Positions 1-6,717 of a DNA stretch of 40,515 nucleotides are shown here, one piece after another. Below the pieces are notes generated by a model. The model searched no databases. It was not told the DNA's origin and saw only the letters and a list, made by a program, of their open reading frames with translations. The stretch covers positions 1 to 40,515 of the forward strand of contig CACZUS010000018.1 in assembly GCA_902784425.1 (NCBI GenBank), written 5' to 3'. The stretch is from an uncultured Bacteroidales bacterium. Its GTDB lineage: Bacteria; Bacteroidota; Bacteroidia; Bacteroidales; Paludibacteraceae. Each line of letters opens with the position of its first letter. The first letter of the stretch is position 1. Made by a program: the position numbers and the translations under genes.

Positions 1-430
1 AAATCGCCAATGCCTTTCTGCATATCTTCGCGATATCATAGGCTTTGATCGCCTCGGCTGACGAGACAAGAATATCATTGTAATGACCGTCTGTATTGTC
101 GAAAAACTGGTCGAACCCACCGTTGTTCACCTCCATATCCAGTTTATCCATCACAAGAAAAACTTTCTCATACTCATTGAGTTTGGAGAACTCCTCCCCA
201 TAATTGCTTTTTTCACAAAGCGCATTGTAGATGTGATATTGGATGATTCTGTCTTCCTGCTCCCATATATCGCCCTGAAAAGCATAAGCGGAGTCGAGGG
301 AAGAACGCATATTATCTATCGGGGATTCTGTGGTCTCGTTGGATGCAGCTGGAGTCTTCTTTTGGGAAATCATGTACAACATTCCTGCCACGACAACAGT
401 CGCCACTATCATAATTAAATCGTTTCTCAT
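1..430 (-). CDS. DUF4375 (DMP19-like) family protein, membrane-anchored, 3' end outside window
   Basis: Reading leftwards from ATG at 428-430, 143 codons stay open to the window edge, so the C-terminus is missing. Residues about 5-20 form a hydrophobic segment (LIMIVATVVVAGMLYM), a likely membrane anchor or uncleaved signal. A polar linker follows, then a domain with LNEYEKVFLVMDKLDMEV and the hallmark EVNNGGFDQFF. That NNGGF-QFF signature is what I associate with DUF4375/DMP19-type proteins, whose role is poorly known; members often sit beside toxin, immunity or DNA-mimic genes. No enzymatic motif is visible. The upstream gap holds strong palindromes that could regulate it. Family call fairly firm, function unknown. 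Confidence 0.72.
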   Translation of the reverse strand, partial: MRNDLIMIVATVVVAGMLYMISQKKTPAASNETTESPIDNMRSSLDSAYAFQGDIWEQEDRIIQYHIYNALCEKSNYGEEFSKLNEYEKVFLVMDKLDMEVNNGGFDQFFDNTDGHYNDILVSSAEAIKAYDIAKICRKALAI

Positions 431-534
431 GTTGGATTAGTTTTGGGCTGTTAATGATTCTTTTTAATGTTTTTGCAAAAACACATTTTCCTTATAGTAT
501 ATCATAACTATCAGGAAATGAGTCCATTCAAATT

Positions 535-601
535 GTCGCACCATTGGTGCGACTTTGCTCCATATTCTTCTTGCAATTGTCGTGATACTGTCGCGACAAT
601 T
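535..601. promoter_or_regulatory. Cluster of palindromes, candidate operator sites
   Basis: In the 277-bp gap between the DUF4375 gene and the next gene lie two strong inverted repeats. GTCGCACCATTGGTGCGAC at 535-553 is a 9-bp arm around a single base. At 575-601 AATTGTCG pairs with CGACAATT, and this second repeat contains the perfect palindrome TGTCGCGACA at 589-598. Both are built on a TGTCG half-site, which suggests one dimeric regulator binding twice. They lie about 105-170 bp upstream of the DUF4375 start. No T-tract follows, so they do not look like terminators. Operator function is inferred. Confidence 0.45.
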
Positions 602-664
602 TGCTTTCCGTACTCAGCTCGTTGATTGTCAAGCACATTTGCACTTTATTTAATCATATTACAT

Positions 665-705
665 TAAGGAGCAAGAAGCCTCAATCCTCCTTTCTTCCTT
701 ATCAT
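665..705. repeat. Left copy of ~40-bp imperfect direct repeat flanking the R-M module
   Basis: The segment starts TAAGGAGCAAGAAG, continues with ATCCTCCTT in the middle and ends CTTATCAT. The same order of blocks recurs at 3668-3706, in the same orientation, on the other side of the restriction-modification genes. The copy ends three bases before the stop codon of the 84-codon gene. In this copy the inverted arms are degenerate, so the hairpin is weaker than in the right copy. Confidence 0.6.
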
Positions 706-707
706 TA

Positions 708-962
708 TTAACCATATATTTCCTCTAATAAATCCTCTGAAGAACGCAAAAGGTCTTTCTCCGTCTCCACAAAATATGTTATTTGCTCATCAATCCATTG
801 AGCAACATCTGAAACATAGTTCCAATTGTCATCTAATAGTTGTGATTCTAAATCCACAGTACTTATGATACAAATATTCTCCGAACCATCTTCTATAATT
901 TTATATGGGAAAGATCGCCCGTTAAATCTAATACGATTATTTGAGTAATCAAATATCACCAT
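708..962 (-). CDS. Small acidic protein of unknown function downstream of restriction endonuclease
   Basis: An 84-residue open frame starting ATG at 960-962 and ending TAA. It is strongly acidic at the C-terminus (about residues 58-83, rich in D and E) with an N-terminal beta-rich stretch (VIFDYSNNRIRFNGRSF). There is no signal peptide, membrane segment or metal motif. It lies 81 bp downstream of the endonuclease gene on the same strand, so it may be the third gene of the restriction-modification operon, and it lies inside the flanking direct repeats. It lacks a helix-turn-helix, so it does not look like a classical C-protein. Not recognised; an accessory role in the module is only a guess from position. 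Confidence 0.5.
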   Translation of the reverse strand: MVIFDYSNNRIRFNGRSFPYKIIEDGSENICIISTVDLESQLLDDNWNYVSDVAQWIDEQITYFVETEKDLLRSSEDLLEEIYG

Positions 963-1043
963 ATCAGTGCATTTTTTACAAATTATTTCTTCGGTTATTT
1001 ATGAACAATATTCTGCCTCAAAAGGATATTCAACTCTTTATGA

Positions 1044-2099
1044 TTATACTAAAAATCTGATTTGTAGATTCAGTTTAAAATAGAAATCATTATTGACTTG
1101 ATATATTTCACCGAAATCATGTTTGTGTCGTCCACCTCTCTCAAATTTAGTGTTAAAAAACAGATAGTCCTCCAACAAATTTCTATTGTAAAAATGATAA
1201 CAAACCACGTCTCCATTAGTTTTAACAATTATATATCCTCCTGGCGCAGTATAATAACCATTCCACGGCTTACTTGGCATCATTCCTAAAGCTGATGATA
1301 TCAGCAATTGTTTTACTCTATTCTCATAAATAGCCATATAGTTTGATGTTGGATAACCACAAGGATTTCTTTTCGCAACACTACCCAATATTTTACTTAA
1401 ATCGCCACCACTTGTCAAAGAGTCTTCAACCAAACATTCTGCTATTATCTGAGGAAGATCAGATGCAATAAACAATAAATTTGCATAAAACTCTGTGTTA
1501 GCCATACAATCATACTTCAAAGAATGTCCTGAATTAAAAATAGCAGCAACCCGATCCATATGTTCAGGAATATTATTTATTTCCTTCATTTGATCTGTGT
1601 TCATCTCACCAATGATTTTATAAACAAAATTTGTCGCCTTAGATGCATTAAGGAGAGTGGACGAACTTCCTAATTGTGATTTGATTGAGAAGCCAAGTTG
1701 GTTAATCATGCTTGTAATTGGGTCATGAATAACCAATTCGACATCTGCCTTATTAGTCGCCGGGGCTTTTATTTTTGAACATCCTATTTCTTTCATAAAA
1801 GCCTGTGTTGATGGAATATTAAAACTTCTTCCTTTCTCAGATTGTAGATGAGACAATAATGATGTTGCTTCATCCAAAAAAACTTTCATAGGAATTGTCT
1901 TGCTTATTTCTCCATGAGTAATAATTACATTCCTTTGGGAATCAACTTCATAATCATTAACAATATCATTTCTCAAAGCATGAAGGACGGGGTAATAAGC
2001 TGACAATTTATTCAATTGAGCATCTCCAGCATGAATCTTTCCTTCTCCTAATATTTGAAACAAAGCATATAGTTCGCTCCATTCACCAATATTTGCCAT
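1044..2099 (-). CDS. HpaII-family type II restriction endonuclease
   Basis: A 351-residue protein with the features I know from HpaII-family restriction enzymes: the N-terminal GEWSELYALFQILGEGK, the AGDAQLNKL and YYPVLHALR stretches, and the C-terminal FGEIYQVNNDFYFKLNLQIR. Length matches HpaII (about 358). HpaII cuts CCGG, so CCGG is the expected but untested target. The start ATG at 2097-2099 lies 4 bp after the stop of the methyltransferase gene, so the two are surely one operon with the protective enzyme translated first. The coding DNA is AT-rich compared with the GH94 gene to the right, which fits acquired DNA. The frame looks intact. Confidence 0.88.
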   Translation of the reverse strand: MANIGEWSELYALFQILGEGKIHAGDAQLNKLSAYYPVLHALRNDIVNDYEVDSQRNVIITHGEISKTIPMKVFLDEATSLLSHLQSEKGRSFNIPSTQAFMKEIGCSKIKAPATNKADVELVIHDPITSMINQLGFSIKSQLGSSSTLLNASKATNFVYKIIGEMNTDQMKEINNIPEHMDRVAAIFNSGHSLKYDCMANTEFYANLLFIASDLPQIIAECLVEDSLTSGGDLSKILGSVAKRNPCGYPTSNYMAIYENRVKQLLISSALGMMPSKPWNGYYTAPGGYIIVKTNGDVVCYHFYNRNLLEDYLFFNTKFERGGRHKHDFGEIYQVNNDFYFKLNLQIRFLV

Positions 2100-2103
2100 A
2101 AAC

Positions 2104-3615
2104 TTAATTATTTAATACTTTATAAATTTGCTTTGCAATAGCCTCTATAACAGGAACCGTAACGCTATTGCCAAACTGTTTGTACAAATGGACATCAGAT
2201 AAAGGTAAAATAAAGTTGTCTGGGAATCCTTGTAAACGAGCCCATTCTCTTGGCGTCATTTTTCTAATACCTTCTTCGTTTATTTTCCCTTTTATGTGAG
2301 TCGTTGGAACTAATGAATGCTCTCTTTGGTCTATAATCAGATTTGTTTCCCGTCCCATGCCACCACATACAATTGTTCCAGACAAACCGTCTAAAGGACG
2401 TATAACATAACCAAATCCGTGACCTGCAGCCTCATGTCTTGCCCTATGAGCCTTTAACGTATTTACGTAGGTGTCACTCAAATAATACTTTGACGGGATA
2501 GGTGCATCATCCATAATATCACGAATGCATACAGATGTTTTTGATCCTTCTGGAAAAACAAATGATTTTGGTGCAATGTCGTTTCTAAAACATACAATAT
2601 AGATTCGTTCTCTTTGTTGCGGAACACCAAAATCTTTGCTATTTAAAATTTTAGCGAACACCTTATACCCCAAATTTTCAAAAGTTTCCTTTATTATTTT
2701 AAAGGTTTTACCCTTATCATGAATTGTAAGACCTTTCACATTTTCACAAAATATAACTTTAGGCTTATGATAATCACAAATTCGTGCAACATCAAGAAAT
2801 AATGTCCCCCTACAACGACCTTTATAATCATCTTTAAATCCCTGATGCTTACCCGCCATCGAAAATGCTTGACAAGGGAATCCCGCCAAACATATATCAA
2901 ACTTTGGAATAGATTCTTCCTTTATTACTGTAATATCCCCAGCTATCTCAAAATTATCTTTAAAATTCGCTTTATAGGTTTTTTGAGCAGGAATGTCCCA
3001 TTCTGAAACAAAAACTGTTTTCCCATTTTCTCCGAATACATTTTCAAACCCCATACGTATTCCTCCAATCCCAGCAAACAAATCAATAAAACGCAACACC
3101 TTGTCTTTCCCCTCTTGTTGAAATGGCTGAACATATTTTTGATGATTCACATATGGCAAAACACTATCACCCGTCAAAACAACTGGCATGTTAGGAATAC
3201 TATTGCAATTATCACTAATTGTTTGAAGAAGAGGTTCAATGTCAACATATTCTGTTACGATTTCATCTCCCAGTAAATATACAATATAGTTGCCTTGTGG
3301 TTGCGGATATTGCAAGACCTTCATTTCCTCCTCGCTTTTTTTTGAAGATGATACACATGGAAACAAATGACAACCTTCAGATGGATTCTTATGATTATAA
3401 AGAATAATGTAATCGGGGAGAGAGTCAGACAGCACTCCTCCATTACGCATTTCAAAAAGGTTTTCGTTATATCTTATGTTATACATTTTTTCAAACCGCA
3501 TCGGATTTTTACCAATTATCCAATCCAACTGGTTCTTTTCGATTCTGTATGTACCAAACAAGAATCTTGATTTTTTATGATTGACAAAACGAAAAACTTC
3601 TGAAGTTCTTTCCAT
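2104..3615 (-). CDS. DNA (cytosine-5)-methyltransferase with ~170-residue N-terminal extension
   Basis: A 503-residue cytosine-5 DNA methyltransferase, partner of the downstream endonuclease. Motifs in order: motif I FIDLFAGIGG (176-185), motif IV GFPCQAFS with nucleophile Cys248, motif VI ENVKGL (291-296), motif VIII QQRERIYIV (333-341), a target-recognition region about 385-450, then MTPREWARLQGFP (453-465) and QFGNSVTVPV (480-489). The catalytic set looks complete. About 170 residues precede motif I, far more than in M.HpaII (total about 358); this part (for example RFLFGTYRIEKNQLDWIIGK) is not recognised and may be a separate DNA- or base-recognition domain. Start ATG 3613-3615 follows a good promoter at 3647-3677. 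Confidence 0.93.
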   Translation of the reverse strand: MERTSEVFRFVNHKKSRFLFGTYRIEKNQLDWIIGKNPMRFEKMYNIRYNENLFEMRNGGVLSDSLPDYIILYNHKNPSEGCHLFPCVSSSKKSEEEMKVLQYPQPQGNYIVYLLGDEIVTEYVDIEPLLQTISDNCNSIPNMPVVLTGDSVLPYVNHQKYVQPFQQEGKDKVLRFIDLFAGIGGIRMGFENVFGENGKTVFVSEWDIPAQKTYKANFKDNFEIAGDITVIKEESIPKFDICLAGFPCQAFSMAGKHQGFKDDYKGRCRGTLFLDVARICDYHKPKVIFCENVKGLTIHDKGKTFKIIKETFENLGYKVFAKILNSKDFGVPQQRERIYIVCFRNDIAPKSFVFPEGSKTSVCIRDIMDDAPIPSKYYLSDTYVNTLKAHRARHEAAGHGFGYVIRPLDGLSGTIVCGGMGRETNLIIDQREHSLVPTTHIKGKINEEGIRKMTPREWARLQGFPDNFILPLSDVHLYKQFGNSVTVPVIEAIAKQIYKVLNN

Positions 3616-3646
3616 ATCTTTCTTAACCTTATCACGTTAATAACTA

Positions 3647-3677
3647 CAAAGATATAAAATAAACGAATAAGGAGCAA
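3647..3677 (-). promoter_or_regulatory. Promoter of the restriction-modification operon
   Basis: On the minus strand TATCTTTG (3654 to 3647) matches the Bacteroidota -7 box TAnnTTTG, and TTG (3677 to 3675) lies 20 nt upstream. The -33 triplet falls inside the right direct repeat, so the repeat supplies part of the operon promoter. Start codon is about 31 bp downstream of the box. Confidence 0.6.
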
Positions 3678-3706
3678 GAAGTCCATCCTCCTTGCTCCCC
3701 TTATCA
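3668..3706. repeat. Right copy of direct repeat, also a hairpin that could terminate GH94
   Basis: Right-hand counterpart of 665-705. Here the arms GGAGCAAG and CTTGCTCC are perfectly complementary, giving an 8-bp stem that extends weakly. On the minus strand it is followed by TTATTCGTTTATTTTAT, so it may terminate leftward transcription from the GH94 gene before the methyltransferase promoter. Confidence 0.6.
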
Positions 3707-3724
3707 TATCCATCAAGAACTAAA

Positions 3725-3759
3725 ACTCTTAACTCTTAACTCTTAATTCTTAATTCTTA
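3725..3759. repeat. Five tandem copies of a heptamer A(C/T)TCTTA
   Basis: Three copies of ACTCTTA followed by two of ATTCTTA, ending 8 bp from the GH94 stop codon. Short noncoding heptamer runs of this kind occur in many Bacteroidota and cyanobacteria. There are no spacers, so this is not CRISPR. Copy number is likely to vary between strains. Confidence 0.85.
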
Positions 3760-3767
3760 ACTCAGTC

Positions 3768-6164
3768 TCATCCCATCGTCACCACCACCTCGTTCACATT
3801 CTTCATCTTGCTGAATGGAACGACGTTGCCTTCGATGGCCTTTCCATTCAAAGTGACGGAAACAACACCCTTCTCCACCCTCTTAGGGTTCTTAACGGTG
3901 ATGTTGACCGTCTTGCCACGGAAACGACGGGTGGCTGTGAAGCCCTTCCAACCTGGAATACATGGGTCGATCAACAGTCCATCGTAGTCTGGACGGATAC
4001 CCAAGATGTATTGAGCCGCTGTGAAGTATGCCCAAGAGGCTGTACCACTCAACCATGGACAACGGCTTTGTCCCGCACGCATGTTGTAGGTAGAGCAGGT
4101 CGTCTGCGCATATACGTAAGGCTCGATCTGACGTACCTCGGCACGCTCGTTGTAGGCTGCTGGCAAGTAGTTCTTGTAGTTCTTGAAAGCACGCTTACCG
4201 TGTCCTAAGATACAATCCGCCATGATACCCCATCCTTGCGTGTGCTGGAATACGGCTGCATTCTCCTTCATACCCTTGATGAACAAAGGTGCCTTGATTA
4301 CAGATGCCTCAGTCTTCTCATACGGAGGATCGCAGAGCACCAAACCGTACTTGATGGCCAAACGCTTCTCGATACTGTTCATGACCGTCTCGGCACGCTC
4401 GCCTGTGGCCTGACCAGAGATGACTGACCATGAGTTAGGGTTCAACCAGATGGTACCCTCGTTGTTTGGATCCTTCTTCGTACCGAACACGTAACCATCT
4501 TCCTTGATGGCACGCACGTACCATTCGCCATCCCAAGCTGCCTTGTCGATGTCTTTGGTCAGCTGAGTCAAGTGACCCTGTGCCCACTTCACCTCATCAG
4601 CCTTGTTGAGACGAGTACAGATATCGATGTAAACAGTCAACGCATAACGCAACTGCATAGCTACGAAGACAGTCTCACCCTTCGCACCCAATACCAAGCA
4701 GTCGTTCCAGTCTGCCTTCAAACCGCAAGGCAGATTGTTCTTACCACGACGGTCGAGGTTGAATTGGATGGCACGTTTCAAGTGGTCGAGTACCGTACCC
4801 TCACCCTTATCTGAGTAAGGCAATACTTTATTATAGTAATCGATGTTACCCAACTCCTTCACATAGGTTGGCACCGTGTTGAAAAGCCACATACAGTCAT
4901 CTGAACGGAACTCGTTCTCTGGTGTTGGAGCCTCATGTCCTGGATTGTGGGCAAATGGTTTTACAACTGGCATCGCACCACCGTTGGAGTTCTGACCCGT
5001 CAACATCAACTCAAGGCGTTCTACCACCTCTTCAGGAATGTTGTGGATCACACCCAACATATCTTGGATCGTATCACGATAACCCATACCGTCACGCTCA
5101 CCACGATAGATCAAAGAAGCCGCACGGCTCCATGCGTAGGTGATGAGGTTGTTGAATGGGTTCCACATATTGATCATGCTGTTGAACGCAGCGTCTGGAG
5201 TCTTTGCTGAGAGTCCCTCGATACGTCCATGCCAGTATTTCACCACCTTGTCGAACTCAGCCTGAACCTTAGCAGGAGTAGCCACCATCTTAGCGGCCTT
5301 CTTACCCTCTACCCAAGCCTTACCGATACCAAGGACAACGGTGAACTCTTTTGTCTCGCCAGCCGCAAGATCCAAATCCACCTGCAACGTACCGCAACCG
5401 TTGTCACCCTCTGTCACTGTGTTACCGCACTGACCGTTGACCACTGAGAGCGGATTAGCGTAAGTATGGTAAGGACCGATGAACTTATCACGGTCGCTAT
5501 CGTAACCCGTCACCTTCTGACCCACTACACCGATGAAGGAGTGGCGAGCCTGGTCTTTGTTTTGGAAGTTCTCAGGCTCCTCAGGCATATAGAGGTTGTT
5601 ACCATGATCGATGAAACCGTTCTTGTAGGCGGTCTTCACGATGTACTGCGTATATTGCAAGTTGTTGCTATCGTCGTTCATGTTCCAGTTGGAAGCGAAC
5701 TCTGCGTAGGTGAAAGCGCGAAGCTTACGAGCCTTCTTGCCAAGGTTGGTCACCTTCACGTGCCACACCTCGAACTCCTGACCCTTAGGCACGAAGTAGA
5801 GAGTCTCGGTCTTGATATCGCTATACTCGGAAGAGATCTTCGTATAAGCGGAACCGTGGCGGCACTCGCTCTTGTATTTATCGAGCGGTTTGCCTACAGG
5901 TTGCCAAGAGCCGGACCAGAAGTCTTTCGACTCGCAGTCGTGCAAGTAGATGTAGCGACCAGGTTGGTCCAGTGGCACGTTGTTGAACTTGATTCTTAGG
6001 AAGCATCCTTGAACTGAAGAACGGAAGAAAGAATAACCTCCGGCATTGTTGGTGATGATGGCGCCGTAGCGAGTATCACCCAAGTAGTTACTCCAAGACT
6101 TCGGAGTGTCTGGTTTGGTGACGACATATTCCTTGTTTTCGTCGTCGAAAAATCCGTATTGCAT
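3768..6164 (-). CDS. GH94 disaccharide phosphorylase, cellobiose phosphorylase-like
   Basis: A 798-residue cytoplasmic enzyme without signal peptide, usual length for GH94 (about 790-820). It would split a beta-linked disaccharide with phosphate, giving a sugar 1-phosphate without spending ATP. The N-terminus YGFFDDENKEYVVTKPDTP, the beta-sandwich part (to about 290), and the (alpha/alpha)6 barrel with GLKADWNDCL (481-490, holding the general-acid Asp) are typical, as are PWLSGTASWAYF (703-714) and the closing DYDGLLIDPCIPGWKGF. Divergence from a secreted GH5 cellulase argues for cellobiose; chitobiose or cellobionate remain possible. The gene is richer in GC with a strong codon bias, which fits high expression. 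Minus-strand box TATATTTG lies at 6205-6212. Confidence 0.9.
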   Translation of the reverse strand: MQYGFFDDENKEYVVTKPDTPKSWSNYLGDTRYGAIITNNAGGYSFFRSSVQGCFLRIKFNNVPLDQPGRYIYLHDCESKDFWSGSWQPVGKPLDKYKSECRHGSAYTKISSEYSDIKTETLYFVPKGQEFEVWHVKVTNLGKKARKLRAFTYAEFASNWNMNDDSNNLQYTQYIVKTAYKNGFIDHGNNLYMPEEPENFQNKDQARHSFIGVVGQKVTGYDSDRDKFIGPYHTYANPLSVVNGQCGNTVTEGDNGCGTLQVDLDLAAGETKEFTVVLGIGKAWVEGKKAAKMVATPAKVQAEFDKVVKYWHGRIEGLSAKTPDAAFNSMINMWNPFNNLITYAWSRAASLIYRGERDGMGYRDTIQDMLGVIHNIPEEVVERLELMLTGQNSNGGAMPVVKPFAHNPGHEAPTPENEFRSDDCMWLFNTVPTYVKELGNIDYYNKVLPYSDKGEGTVLDHLKRAIQFNLDRRGKNNLPCGLKADWNDCLVLGAKGETVFVAMQLRYALTVYIDICTRLNKADEVKWAQGHLTQLTKDIDKAAWDGEWYVRAIKEDGYVFGTKKDPNNEGTIWLNPNSWSVISGQATGERAETVMNSIEKRLAIKYGLVLCDPPYEKTEASVIKAPLFIKGMKENAAVFQHTQGWGIMADCILGHGKRAFKNYKNYLPAAYNERAEVRQIEPYVYAQTTCSTYNMRAGQSRCPWLSGTASWAYFTAAQYILGIRPDYDGLLIDPCIPGWKGFTATRRFRGKTVNITVKNPKRVEKGVVSVTLNGKAIEGNVVPFSKMKNVNEVVVTMG

Positions 6165-6717
6165 AAAACTAATCTATAATAAATTTCGTTATTAGATATT
6201 TTTTCAAATATAGTGAAACTTCGAGATAATGGGAAGTTTTTTGGAGGAATTTCGCTAAAATAGTTGGTGAAATGGGGAAAAGCAGTACGCTTTGTAGCGT
6301 TAGAACCCGCCAAGCCTCTCAACGATGCTCAAATGTGCGGGTCGTTTTATTTATGGGATTTTTTCGACTGTCCTCCCTACAACCATAATCACCATTTATG
6401 CCATTCACCACCAATTCTTATCCCCCCTCTTTTTTGTTAAATCTTCCATTTTTTTTGTGATTTCCATTTCATTTGTATAACTTTGTGAATTATAGACAGA
6501 AAAGAGTGTTATTGATTGTGCGATTCTATTCCTAAAATAAGAAGCTTTGCAAAGTATGGCATATAAGCACTGGAACATCCTTCTTTTGTCTATGGTAGAT
6601 GTTAATGTTGGCGATTCTGTGAATAAGCTAGTGGTACTTTTAATTTTTAAATTTGGCATGAATTTTGTTTCTCCTATTAGGTAGAATAAATTTATTAAAC
6701 ATTAAATATAATATCAA
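6165..6717. other. Divergent intergenic region between GH94 and GH5 genes
   Basis: 553 bp with no convincing gene. It holds the minus-strand box TATATTTG (6212 to 6205) for GH94, and two plus-strand boxes for GH5: TAACTTTG (6478-6485) and TAAATTTG (6648-6655). An open frame of 42 codons (6556-6684, +) lies in the putative GH5 leader and could be an upstream ORF; a minus-strand frame at 6405-6659 looks like chance. Confidence 0.6.
6454..6485 (+). promoter_or_regulatory. Distal GH5 promoter with long leader
   Basis: TTTG at 6454-6457 and TAACTTTG at 6478-6485 are separated by 20 nt, close to the Bacteroidota consensus. Transcription from here would give a leader of about 225 nt before the GH5 ATG, long enough for post-transcriptional control. 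A second, less complete box (TAAATTTG, 6648-6655) would give a leader of about 55 nt. Confidence 0.5.

Noticed and set aside
1044-3615. BREX, DISARM or another multi-gene defence system
   Set aside because: Only a methyltransferase and a HpaII-like endonuclease are present; no ATPase, phosphatase or helicase of such systems adjoins them.
3725-3759. Tandem short repeats considered as CRISPR
   Set aside because: Seven-base units in direct tandem with no spacers; a noncoding heptamer repeat.
5466-5999. 177-codon open frame on the plus strand
   Set aside because: It lies antisense inside the GH94 gene, whose strong codon bias opens the opposite strand; it has no start context or family resemblance. 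The same holds for the other plus-strand frames between 4.0 and 5.5 kb.
6405-6659. 84-codon minus-strand frame in the GH94/GH5 gap
   Set aside because: It overlaps both putative GH5 promoter boxes and has no recognisable features.
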